Below, piece by piece: positions 24,507 through 32,605 of a DNA stretch of 57,626 bases (position 1 is the stretch's first letter; every line of letters starts with the position of its first letter). The DNA is from Thiotrichaceae bacterium (GTDB taxonomy: Bacteria; Pseudomonadota; Gammaproteobacteria; Beggiatoales; Beggiatoaceae). The stretch is taken from NCBI GenBank assembly GCA_029939505.1, contig JAOZSV010000010.1:1-57626 (forward strand), written 5' to 3'. The position numbers and the translations under genes were made by a program. The notes beneath the pieces were generated by a model, which saw only the letters and a program-made list of their open reading frames with translations, was not told the DNA's origin and ran no database searches.

Positions 24507-25379
24507 ATGAAAGGTATTATTTTAGCGGGCGGATCGGGAACACGTTTGCATCCCGTTACTCAAGCCGTCTCTAAGCAACTATTGCCCATTTATGATAAGC
24601 CAATGGTGTATTATTCGTTAAGCAGTTTGATGTTGGCGGATATTCGAGACATTTTACTGATTTCTACTCCCCAAGATACGCCGCGTTTTGAACAATTATT
24701 GGGTAATGGGCATCAATGGGGAATTAATATCAGTTATGCCGTACAACCTTCACCCGATGGTTTAGCACAAGCTTTTATTATCGGTGAATCGTTTATTGAG
24801 AACTCAACCTGTGCGCTGGTACTCGGTGATAATATTTTTTATGGCCACGGTTTTCAAAAGCAGGTACAAAAGGCGGCGACTTTAACAAGCGGTGCTACTG
24901 TGTTTGCTTATCCTGTTCATGATCCTGAGCGTTATGGCGTTGTTGAATTTGATAAAGCGGGTAAAGCGATCAGTCTCGAAGAAAAACCTAAACAGCCCAA
25001 ATCTCGCTATGCTGTGACAGGCTTATATTTTTACGACAATGATGTCGTTGAAATTGCAAAACAGATTAAACCTTCCGCCCGTGGTGAATTGGAAATTACT
25101 GATGTGAACAAAGTTTATTTGCAGCGCAATGCTTTGTCAGTCGAAAAAATGGGGCGCGGCATGGCTTGGTTGGATACAGGCACCCATGCTGCATTGTTGG
25201 AAGCCTCTTTATTTGTGGAAACGATTGAAAAAAGACAGGGGCTTAAAATAGCTTGCCCTGAAGAAATTGCTTGGCGAAAGGATTACATCAATGATGAAGA
25301 ATTGGCGACTTTAGCTGATAAATTGATAAAAAATAATTATGGTCAATATCTTAAATCCATTTTAGCGCGAGAACTCTAA
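24507..25379 (+). CDS. rmlA: Glucose-1-phosphate thymidylyltransferase
   Basis: This enzyme joins dTTP and glucose-1-phosphate to make dTDP-glucose, the entry step of the pathway. The 290-residue protein starts [17 protein letters not shown] (nucleotide-binding G-x-G-T-R) and has the EEKPKQPKS and [13 protein letters not shown] blocks typical of RmlA. It lies 28 bases after rmlB and abuts rmlC (its stop is followed at once by the rmlC ATG), so it is one operon. Confidence 0.96.
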   Translation: MKGIILAGGSGTRLHPVTQAVSKQLLPIYDKPMVYYSLSSLMLADIRDILLISTPQDTPRFEQLLGNGHQWGINISYAVQPSPDGLAQAFIIGESFIENSTCALVLGDNIFYGHGFQKQVQKAATLTSGATVFAYPVHDPERYGVVEFDKAGKAISLEEKPKQPKSRYAVTGLYFYDNDVVEIAKQIKPSARGELEITDVNKVYLQRNALSVEKMGRGMAWLDTGTHAALLEASLFVETIEKRQGLKIACPEEIAWRKDYINDEELATLADKLIKNNYGQYLKSILAREL

Positions 25380-25919
25380 ATGAAAGTAACAACAACAGGT
25401 ATTCCAGGCGTTTTACTGATAACACCCAAAGTATTTGGGGATTCACGCGGTTTTTTTTTAGAAACTTTCCATGCCAGCCGTTATGCTGAGGCGGGTATTC
25501 CAGAGCCTTTTGTACAAGATAATCATTCCCACTCTGCCAAAGGTGTACTACGCGGATTGCATTTCCAAAAGCAATATCCACAAGGTAAATTGGTTTCGGT
25601 GACTCATGGTGTTGTATTTGACGTTGCTGTCGATATTCGTAAGGATTCGCCGTCTTATGGACAATGGGTGGGAATCACTTTATCGGCTGAGGAACATCAA
25701 CAATTTTATATTCCACCAGGTTTTGCACATGGCTTTTGCGTCCTGTCAGAATTTGCTGATTTTCACTACAAATGTACAGATTATTATCACCCAGAAGATG
25801 AAGGCTGTATCCGTTGGGATGATCCTGATATCGGTATTGAATGGCCTATCAGCAATCCAACGCTGTCAAACAAGGATGTTAATGCGCCTTGTTTAAAAGA
25901 TTTGTCAACTGGCGAATGA
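25380..25919 (+). CDS. rmlC: dTDP-4-dehydrorhamnose 3,5-epimerase
   Basis: This enzyme epimerises C3 and C5 of dTDP-4-keto-6-deoxyglucose. The 179-residue cupin-type protein has HSAKGVLRGLHFQ (catalytic His), YIPPGFAHGF and YHPEDEGCIRWDDP. Its start directly follows the rmlA stop. rmlD, the final reductase for dTDP-rhamnose, is not in the window and must be elsewhere; instead a transposase-like remnant follows. Confidence 0.96.
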   Translation: MKVTTTGIPGVLLITPKVFGDSRGFFLETFHASRYAEAGIPEPFVQDNHSHSAKGVLRGLHFQKQYPQGKLVSVTHGVVFDVAVDIRKDSPSYGQWVGITLSAEEHQQFYIPPGFAHGFCVLSEFADFHYKCTDYYHPEDEGCIRWDDPDIGIEWPISNPTLSNKDVNAPCLKDLSTGE

Positions 25920-25943
25920 GAAAATGATCAGGTTCGAATATGA

Positions 25944-26321
25944 GTCAGTCAACTGAACTGGATAGTCCTTGAATACAGTAAGAAAGATGTGATGGAATTG
26001 TTTCGTTTTCTTGATTGGGTATTGGGTTTACCAAAACCCTTGACGTTACAATTTAATCAATTTCTTCACGAATACGAGGAAAAGAAAAAAATGCCTTACA
26101 TTACCAGTATTGAAAGAATGGGTATAGAAAAGGGCCATCAAGAAGGCCGTCAAGAAGCGGTTATTGATATTTTGCAGACTCGTTTTAAACGTGTTCCAAA
26201 AACACTGATTAAAACCGTTCAAAACTTGGATGATCTCTCGTTTTTGTCCAAGCTGCTTAAAGAAGCCGTTTTAGTTGATTCTCTCAAAACGTTTAAACAA
26301 ATGGTTGCTCTCAAGCAATAA
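25944..26321 (+). pseudogene. C-terminal remnant of an Rpn/PD-(D/E)XK transposase-like protein
   Basis: The reading frame ...LEYSKKDVMELFRFLDWVLGLP...YEEKKKMPYITSIERMGIEKGHQEGRQEAVIDILQTRF...LLKEAVLVDSLKTFKQMV is the typical tail of the Rpn-type recombination-promoting nucleases that are abundant in Beggiatoa and cyanobacteria. The N-terminal nuclease domain is absent, as a stop lies just upstream in frame. It follows rmlC by only about 25-70 bases, where rmlD would be expected. Confidence 0.75.
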
Positions 26322-26886
26322 CTTCGCAAATATTTTTGAACAGGATTAATCCGTTTTTCAGCCTAAAGTTTTTCTTCAAAAAACTTTAGGCTGAAATCCT
26401 GTTCAAAAATCCTTTGACGTTACTGTTCATTTATTCAGACGCACCAAAAAATCAAGTTGCTGAGGCAAATGACTTGTTTTGAAGGAAGGATCGCCTATTG
26501 CAAACTTGTTCCAGCAAAATAGTATCCCCTTTAGGTATTTTAGCTTTTAGCCTTAAAAATCTATTCTAAGGTGATTTTCTGATTTAATTATGAATTAGTA
26601 ATTTCTAATTAAAAAGATGGGCGTAAAAAATCTTTCTATTTTGACGATTAATGATTGACTGGAGTCACTGATTCTGTGTGGATGGAATAATGCAAACGAC
26701 GCATCAAGTCTCACATTTTAGTTAGCAAATTTTTTTTTTGATTTTCGCTTAACATTGATTTAAGATTAAGGTGTAGTATGTAGATTGTCAACGTAAGGTT
26801 AATGGTGGGTTTCTACGCTTGCTTCGCTAAAGTTCCTCTGTCAATTTATAAAGGCTGATCCCTTTTTTACTCATATTAAATATAAA
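26322..26886. repeat. Spacer with a double-arm hairpin
   Basis: Outer arms TTTTTGAACAGGATT (about 26332-26346) and AATCCTGTTCAAAAA (about 26395-26409) enclose inner arms TTTTCAGCCTAAAG / CTTTAGGCTGAAA (26356-26396). The remainder, 26410-26886, is AT-rich and shows no gene or clear signal. Confidence 0.65.
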
Positions 26887-27117
26887 ATGCAAAACACCAA
26901 AATATTTGATCGCATTTCATCCGAACCGGATATTTGTCATGGGAAACCTTGCATCAAAGGAACAAGAATACCAGTTTACTTGATTATTTCACTCCTTGCT
27001 GATGGAGAAAAGACTGAATCAGTTATACAAAATTACCCTTCTTTAAGCCATGATGATATAAAAATTGCCATGAAATACGCTGCAAAACTCTGTGAATACG
27101 AGGCGTATGCAATATGA
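26887..27117 (+). CDS. DUF433 antitoxin-like protein
   Basis: This 76-residue winged-helix type protein has the DUF433 hallmark HGKPCIKGTRIPVYLIISLLADG (about residues 18-40) and the helix SHDDIKIAMKYAA. DUF433 proteins usually act as the antitoxin and DNA-binding repressor for a PIN-like DUF5615 toxin, which is exactly the next gene. The two overlap by 4 bases, so they are coupled. Confidence 0.9.
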   Translation: MQNTKIFDRISSEPDICHGKPCIKGTRIPVYLIISLLADGEKTESVIQNYPSLSHDDIKIAMKYAAKLCEYEAYAI

Positions 27118-27488
27118 ATATCAAATTCCTACTTGATGAAAATATGCCCTTTGCCCTTATTGAATTTCTTAGAAACAAAGGATATGAAACCGAGCATATA
27201 AAACAATTAGGCCAAGGCGGAATTAGAAATGGAGAAGTCTATCAAGTTGCATTAGAAAAAGACGCATGGATTCTGACAAGAGATTCAGATTTTAAAAGTT
27301 ATCATAAATTTGTTATCCATCCTATCAAAGGGATTATCGTCATCACATTAAGCGATACGAGAACTCAAAATATATTGAACTATGTTCAACAATTTTTAGA
27401 AACACAATTTGAAAAATTATTGTCAAAACATCTTATCATCATTGAAGAAGGTGAAATAAAAATTTATGGTGATTCAGAAGTAAAATGA
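27114..27488 (+). CDS. DUF5615 PIN-like toxin
   Basis: This is a predicted ribonuclease toxin of 124 residues. It has PIN-like acidic positions in FLLDENMP (start), IKQLGQGGIRNGEV and WILTRDSDFKSY (the DxD region), and a C-terminal HLIIIEEGEIKIY strand pair common in the family. It pairs with the DUF433 gene by a 4-base overlap. Confidence 0.88.
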   Translation: MNIKFLLDENMPFALIEFLRNKGYETEHIKQLGQGGIRNGEVYQVALEKDAWILTRDSDFKSYHKFVIHPIKGIIVITLSDTRTQNILNYVQQFLETQFEKLLSKHLIIIEEGEIKIYGDSEVK

Positions 27489-27513
27489 CGGGGGAGTATA
27501 TTTTCTCCTTCCC

Positions 27514-27555
27514 TTCGAGGCTAAAATTTTTTCTTTAAAAAAACTTTAGCCTCAA
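27514..27555. terminator. TTCGAGG hairpin between convergent genes, possible bidirectional terminator
   Basis: TTCGAGGCTAAAA pairs with CTTTAGCCTCAAA around a T/A-rich loop. It is the only sequence between the toxin gene and the end of cysS (81 bases), so it probably serves as the terminator of both. Confidence 0.55.
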
Positions 27556-27569
27556 AACCATTAATCACA

Positions 27570-28958
27570 TCATATTTTTCGCCAACTCGTTCCTTGCCCT
27601 CCATCTTCAAGCATTATTCCCTTCTCTTTTAATTCCGCACGAATCCGATCAGAACCTGCCCAATCTTTACGCGCTCGCGCCGCATTACGTTCTGCAATCC
27701 GTTTTTCAATCTCCGCCGCAGATAAATCTTCTGCCCTCATTTCACTGCCTTGCAAGTATGTTTCAGCTTCAGCTTGTAATAAACCTAATATATTCCCTAA
27801 GCGGCGTAATTCGCCACCCAATCGTATCGCCAAGGAGAGTTCATCTGAACGTATCTTATTGATTTTATGGGATAAATTAAATAAGACCGCCAACGCTTCA
27901 GGCGTATTAAAATCATCATCCATCGCTATCTGAAAACGTTGCTTATAACTCTCATCAGGGCAACTCTCATTCGTGTCTGGCAAACCACGCAATGCGGTAT
28001 ATAGGCGCGTTAAAGCCTGTTTCGCGGAATCTAACTCTTGATCAGAATAATTCAGGGGGCTGCGATAATGGCTGGTTAAAATAAAATAACGCACTACTTC
28101 AGGCTGATACCGTTTTAAAACGTCACGCACCGTGAAAAAATTGCCCAATGATTTAGACATTTTTTCATCATTAATACGCACAAAACCATTGTGCATCCAC
28201 ACATTAACAAAAGGCTCTCCTGTAGCGCATTCTGATTGTGCGATTTCATTTTCATGGTGGGGAAATTGTAAATCTGCGCCGCCACCATGTATATCAAAAT
28301 GATTATCCAAGCAATGAGTGGACATTGCAGAACATTCAATATGCCATCCTGGACGTCCTGTTCCCCAAGGTGATTCCCAACTTGGCTCGCCGGGTTTAGC
28401 CGCTTTCCATAAAACAAAATCTAAAGGATGTTGTTTTGAATCATTGATTTCAACACGCTCGCCAGCGCGTAATTCTTCTATCTTCTTATTCGACAGCTTG
28501 CCATAATCTGCAAACTTTTGGATGGCATAACAGACATCGCCATTATCTGTGAGATAGGCATAGCCGTTATCGAATAGGCGTTGCACCATTGCAATGATTT
28601 CGGGAATAGAATCAGTCGCGCGAGGTTCAATATCAGGGCGTAAAACACTTAAAGCGTCAGCATCTTCGTGCATCGCCTGAATAAAACGGGCAGTTAATTG
28701 ATTAATCTCTTCCCCATTTTCATTGGCTCGCCGAATAATTTTATCGTCTATATCGGTGATATTACGCACATAAGTTACTGAAAAACCTAAAGATTGCAAA
28801 TAACGCACCACGACATCAAAAACTACCATCACCCGCGCATGTCCAACATGGCAGTAGTCATATACCGTCATACCACAGACGTATATGCCAACTTTGCCCG
28901 GTTTAATGGGGGTAAAGGGTTCCTTTTGTTTAGAAAGGGAATTATAAATGGTGAGCAT
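27570..28958 (-). CDS. cysS: Cysteinyl-tRNA synthetase
   Basis: This class I synthetase charges tRNA-Cys. Its 462 residues contain the HIGH-type motif HVGH (37-40), the KMSKS loop at 266-270, and the four zinc ligands C28, C209, H234 and E238 at the same positions as in E. coli. The C-terminal anticodon-binding region ends GTSWRKI. ATG 28958 gives the canonical start [16 protein letters not shown] single-copy housekeeping gene, useful for phylogeny. Confidence 0.98.
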   Translation of the reverse strand: MLTIYNSLSKQKEPFTPIKPGKVGIYVCGMTVYDYCHVGHARVMVVFDVVVRYLQSLGFSVTYVRNITDIDDKIIRRANENGEEINQLTARFIQAMHEDADALSVLRPDIEPRATDSIPEIIAMVQRLFDNGYAYLTDNGDVCYAIQKFADYGKLSNKKIEELRAGERVEINDSKQHPLDFVLWKAAKPGEPSWESPWGTGRPGWHIECSAMSTHCLDNHFDIHGGGADLQFPHHENEIAQSECATGEPFVNVWMHNGFVRINDEKMSKSLGNFFTVRDVLKRYQPEVVRYFILTSHYRSPLNYSDQELDSAKQALTRLYTALRGLPDTNESCPDESYKQRFQIAMDDDFNTPEALAVLFNLSHKINKIRSDELSLAIRLGGELRRLGNILGLLQAEAETYLQGSEMRAEDLSAAEIEKRIAERNAARARKDWAGSDRIRAELKEKGIMLEDGGQGTSWRKI

Positions 28959-29045
28959 GTGAGTTAAAAACCTTATTTAGTGGAGAAGGATTGTAGTGAT
29001 TATAGGGACTGGTAGAGCGATATTCAGTCAGCGAAGCTAAACCGC

Positions 29046-29438
29046 TCAACTTGATGGACCAATCAATGGATAGTGAAACTTTTTATTGCCTATCGCTTTG
29101 ACTAAACCAATGATTCCTAAAATAACTAAGATAGAATGGCAGATAATGAAATAGAGTATCACGATAATCAAAATATAGGGCGAGTGGTAACCTCCCGCTA
29201 TGAGAATGACAGCATTGACTAAGAGTAGAAGCAAGCCCGCCCAGATACTCGCTGAAAATGTTTGTCTTAAATGACAACTCGCTAATCCAGTGTGATTTTC
29301 ATATTTAAAATAAAGCCATCCTAAGACTAAAAAAGCTAAACCTGGTAAAAGTGATAAATTAAGAAGATAAAGAGATTCAGCTATAATCGCTAAAGTTTGG
29401 CTGGACATCTTCTCTGCTTGAACAGTTTGATTATTCAT
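29046..29438 (-). CDS. Small integral membrane protein
   Basis: This 130-residue protein has about three to four membrane helices (roughly 21-43, 58-82 and 86-112 from the chosen start), resembling DUF4870-like proteins but without a confident match. I use ATG 29438, preceded by GGAGAGA, rather than 29453. The function is unknown. Confidence 0.7.
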   Translation of the reverse strand: MNNQTVQAEKMSSQTLAIIAESLYLLNLSLLPGLAFLVLGWLYFKYENHTGLASCHLRQTFSASIWAGLLLLLVNAVILIAGGYHSPYILIIVILYFIICHSILVILGIIGLVKAIGNKKFHYPLIGPSS

Positions 29439-29453
29439 ATTATTTCTCTCCAA

Positions 29454-29633
29454 TAACGCATTTTTTTAATTTTTTCATTTCCTTCCAAAGCTAAAAAATT
29501 TGGAGCCAAACCTCTGAGGTTTCCAAAACCTCAGAGGTTTTTTGTTTGGAGCCAAACCTCTGAGGTTCACGAAGTTTAAGAAATCCGATTTTTGAAAAAA
29601 ATCGGATTTCTAAAGAGTATCGCTTTGGATACT
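29454..29633. repeat. CCTCTGAGG and AAATCCGA palindromes
   Basis: A perfect CCTCTGAGGTTT / AAACCTCAGAGG hairpin lies at 29508-29543, preceded by TTTGGAGCC as in the copy at 4850. A half copy lies at 29546-29567. An AAATCCGATTTTT / AAAAATCGGATTT hairpin lies at 29581-29609, just after the end of btuB, and may terminate it. Confidence 0.75.
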
Positions 29634-31457
29634 TCAATTTTGATAACGAAGGCTCAAAAACCAAAAGCGTCCATAAGTGTTATAAAAACGAGCGGTTTGA
29701 TATTCCTTATCAAAGACATTTTCCAATCGCGCCCGCAAGGCAAAATGTTTACCAAAATGATATTCATGAGTCAAATTCACTATGCTATAGCCACCTAAGC
29801 GGTGATTATTAGCAGCATCATCATAGCGATGACTTTGAGCTAATACACTTATTTCTGTCTTCATTGCCCCTCGTCTTTCCCCCAAAGCAACATTCAAGGT
29901 TTTTTGGGCGCGACGGGGTAACAATTTGCCCGTTTCTTCATTTTCGGCTTTTAACCAAGATAGCTTTGTTTTAAATGTCCATCCGCCCTTCTGCCAATTT
30001 AAATCACCTTCTATCCCATTGATTGCTGCTTGATTAATGTTATCAGCAAAATAGTTGCCCGTTTCTGCATCAAACTGGGTAGCAATCAGTTGATCAATAT
30101 GAGTGCGATAAGCCGTGAGTGACCATTTATAATAAAGCTGCGTACCCATTAAGCCAAATTCAATACTTTCAGATTCTTCAGGCACAAGGTTGGGATTGCC
30201 AAAGTTTGGAAAATATAATTCGTTAAACGAGGGGGCTTTAAAGGCAGTTCCGTAGTTCGCGATAAAGCGCGTTCTCTGGCTCAGGGCATAACCTAAGCCA
30301 ATATTACCCGTCTTGTGTTTTCCAAATTGCTCATTATCATCTTTGCGGAATCCAACTATCCAGTCTGTTCTTCCAGATCGCGTTTGATATTCAGCAAATA
30401 TCCCTTTGTTATCAAGAGAATCTATAGTAAAAGCGGTACTACTGTCCACCTCATCTTTTTGTAAATCTAAACCGACAGTCAACGTATCTCTCTTTGAAAA
30501 GAAAAAGTTATTCTGAAAAGAGCCTGTTTTTCGAGTGGTATGAAAATAGGATTTTGTGCTATGACCAAAATTATCAGTTTTATCAAGGCTTTGACCCATA
30601 TTCAGATTAATCAGCCAATTATCGTTAACCACATAATCCCCTTTCATGCCTAGCACTTGTTGAACAAAATCCGCTTCATTATCATAAGAAGAATCATATT
30701 CAGTATGACCTTCTGTACGCAAAGCATAAGCCTCCATACTGATTTTCTCCCCAAGGCGTTGCCCCAATCGAAGATGATATGATGTATTTTCATAACCATC
30801 CTCATCTGGCTCAATTGTAAAACAACCGCCGCTATTACTTCCTTGACAATCATTAAAACCGTCTGTTTGGATACGGTTTGCAAATAGGCTATACCAACTC
30901 TCTTTAGTTGCACCTGACACACCAGCGTTGAATTGATAAGTATTATCAGCCCCTATTCCGCCGCTAATTGTCACGGACGGTTTTTTGCTCTTACCTTTAC
31001 GGGTGAAAATCTGTATAACCCCACCAATCGCCTCGGATCCGTACAAACTAGAACGGGGCCCACGTACAATTTCAACACGCTCAATTTGTGATAAGGGTAA
31101 ATGCTCAAAAGAGAAACGACCCAATGTCGCCGAACCGACTTTAATGCCGTCAATAAGCACCAAGACATGATCAGATTCAGTTCCCCGCATAAAAACAGAA
31201 CTGGGTTTCCCTAATCCACCATTATTGGCGATATCTACCCCTGGCACACCGCGTAAAATATCAGGAAGCGTTAAAGCTTGGCTTCTTTCAATCTCATCGC
31301 GCCTTATCACAGTCACTGATGCAAGCGAATCATTAACAGTTTTGGCAGTACGAGTCGCCGTCACAACGACTTTTGGTAGAACATTGTCAGCATTGCTTAA
31401 CAATGGATAAAAAATGAAATTCAATAAGATTAATCGAAAAAAATGCTTCAAAGTCAC
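29634..31457 (-). CDS. btuB: TonB-dependent outer-membrane cobalamin receptor
   Basis: This 607-residue outer-membrane barrel takes up vitamin B12 with TonB energy. It has a signal peptide (about 1-23), a TonB-box-like LPKVVVTATRT, a plug domain with RGTESDHVLVLIDGIKV and IERVEIVRGPRSSLYGSEAIGGVI, and a barrel ending in aromatic FWFLSLRYQN. The start is GTG 31457 with GAGGAAC just before it. A cobalamin riboswitch lies 75 bases upstream on the same strand, which supports the substrate assignment and repression by B12. Confidence 0.95.
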   Translation of the reverse strand: MTLKHFFRLILLNFIFYPLLSNADNVLPKVVVTATRTAKTVNDSLASVTVIRRDEIERSQALTLPDILRGVPGVDIANNGGLGKPSSVFMRGTESDHVLVLIDGIKVGSATLGRFSFEHLPLSQIERVEIVRGPRSSLYGSEAIGGVIQIFTRKGKSKKPSVTISGGIGADNTYQFNAGVSGATKESWYSLFANRIQTDGFNDCQGSNSGGCFTIEPDEDGYENTSYHLRLGQRLGEKISMEAYALRTEGHTEYDSSYDNEADFVQQVLGMKGDYVVNDNWLINLNMGQSLDKTDNFGHSTKSYFHTTRKTGSFQNNFFFSKRDTLTVGLDLQKDEVDSSTAFTIDSLDNKGIFAEYQTRSGRTDWIVGFRKDDNEQFGKHKTGNIGLGYALSQRTRFIANYGTAFKAPSFNELYFPNFGNPNLVPEESESIEFGLMGTQLYYKWSLTAYRTHIDQLIATQFDAETGNYFADNINQAAINGIEGDLNWQKGGWTFKTKLSWLKAENEETGKLLPRRAQKTLNVALGERRGAMKTEISVLAQSHRYDDAANNHRLGGYSIVNLTHEYHFGKHFALRARLENVFDKEYQTARFYNTYGRFWFLSLRYQN

Positions 31458-31531
31458 GTTCCTCGTTCTATTTAAAATATACGGAGGAAAATAATATAGA
31501 TCAGTCTATCGCCCTCCGCGACATAATCAAA

Positions 31532-31756
31532 ATGTTTAGGCAGGTTTCCGGGCTCATAAGTAGGCGTGATACCTCAGTCAATCGCCTTCCCACGTTTTAC
31601 TGAAACGCAGTGGCTAATGATTAACCTTTCGAGGCGAAAGTTTTTTTAACGAAAAAACTTTCGCCTCGAAAACTTATTTACCGTTGCGGGGGCAGCATCG
31701 GATTGACACCGATTTCCCTTTTACCTTATCAGCAATGCTAATAAGCACCTAAACAT
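31532..31756 (-). promoter_or_regulatory. Cobalamin riboswitch with an inserted TTCGAGG hairpin
   Basis: Read on the minus strand, P1 is made by TGTTTAGG (5') and CCTAAACA (3'). The conserved core is present as GGGAAATCGGTGTCAATCCG, GCAACGGTAAAT, AGCCACTG, GTGGGAAGGCG and the B12 box GAGCCCGGAAACCTGCC. A TTCGAGGCGAAAG hairpin at 31628-31670 sits between GCAACGGTAAAT and AGCCACTG, a region that is a variable stem in other cobalamin riboswitches. It controls btuB directly downstream. Confidence 0.93.
31628..31670. repeat. TTCGAGG hairpin within the riboswitch
   Basis: The arms are TTCGAGGCGAAAG and CTTTCGCCTCGAA, 13 bp perfect, with a T/A loop. Confidence 0.9.
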
Positions 31757-31797
31757 GTAATTATACTCAGCATGGGAATAACTTTTTAGATAGAAAC

Positions 31798-31970
31798 CAC
31801 TTTGTACACAATTTTTTATAATTCAATTGTTAGAATCAGAATTTTCAGAATTTGAGAATTAACAGAATTTAAAACCTCATAATTCAATGAAAACTCACTT
31901 GATTTTTAATTCTGAAAATTCTCAAATTCTGAAAATTCTGATTCTAACAATAATGTCCTGTACACTAAAA
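31798..31970. repeat. TGTACA-ended palindrome with TTAGAATCAGAATTTTC arms
   Basis: Left arm ATTGTTAGAATCAGAATTTT (about 31827-31846) is mirrored by AAAATTCTGATTCTAACAAT (about 31932-31951). The outer ends are TGTACA (left) and GTCCTGTAC (right). A related truncated copy is at about 7314-7480. Confidence 0.7.
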
Positions 31971-32194
31971 AGGTATCTTATTAAAATTTGGTGGTCGTTA
32001 TGTAGGGTGGGTAGAGCGATAGCGAAACCCACCATTTTTCAACGGAAAGGTGGGTTTCCACTTCGTTCCTTTCGAGGCTATTCGAGGTTTAAGTTTTTTC
32101 GATAACTTAAACCTCGAATGCTTTTTCTTTAAAAAAACTTTAGCCTCGAAACCACCCTACATTAAGAGATACCACCAAATTTTGATAGGATACC
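31971..32194. mobile_element. Four-level nested palindrome
   Basis: Level 1: arms AGGTATCTTATTAAAATTTG (31971 onward) and the matching inverse ending 32194 (CAAATTTTGATAGGATACCT). Level 2: GTAGGGTGGG at 32002 and CCACCCTAC ending 32160. Level 3: TTCGAGGCTA at 32071 and the right arm CTTTAGCCTCGAA ending 32150. Level 4: TTCGAGGTTTAAG...CTTAAACCTCGAA at 32081-32118, inserted after the tenth base of level 3. Confidence 0.85.
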
Positions 32195-32605
32195 TAAAAA
32201 GTTTATAACCATGTTCATTATAGTCTAAATCATCTTTAAGCAAAGATATTTTTAAATATAATTGATAAGCATTTGTTTTATATAACTATTTATAAAATAA
32301 CGCCTTAAAAATAGAATAACTCTTGTTTTGCAAAAGTGGCTAATTGCGAAAAAATCACAAATTGCAATTGGGATTTTGTCGAATTTATCTGTCACTTCTT
32401 GTTTCAAACATTATTTTTTAAACAGTGATTATGTATAAAAATCTCAAGTCAAATTTCCAATTTGCATTTTTTCATAAAATGAGTTATAAATAAGTTTTTT
32501 AACCTCGAAAATCCTTTAATCCGTTTAATCCCTTCAAATTCAAAAAAGTAATTTTTTTGACACAATTGAGTCTTACTTATGCTTATAGTAGAAAAAGAAA
32601 CCGCC
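32195..32605. other. AT-rich spacer before the SPFH gene
   Basis: No gene or repeat of the major families is seen between 32200 and 32578. The region is strongly AT-rich and presumably holds the promoter of the SPFH gene; no clear -35/-10 pair could be chosen. Confidence 0.5.

Noticed and set aside
25944-26321. rmlD after rmlC
   Set aside because: The sequence encodes the tail of an Rpn-type transposase-like protein and not a reductase.
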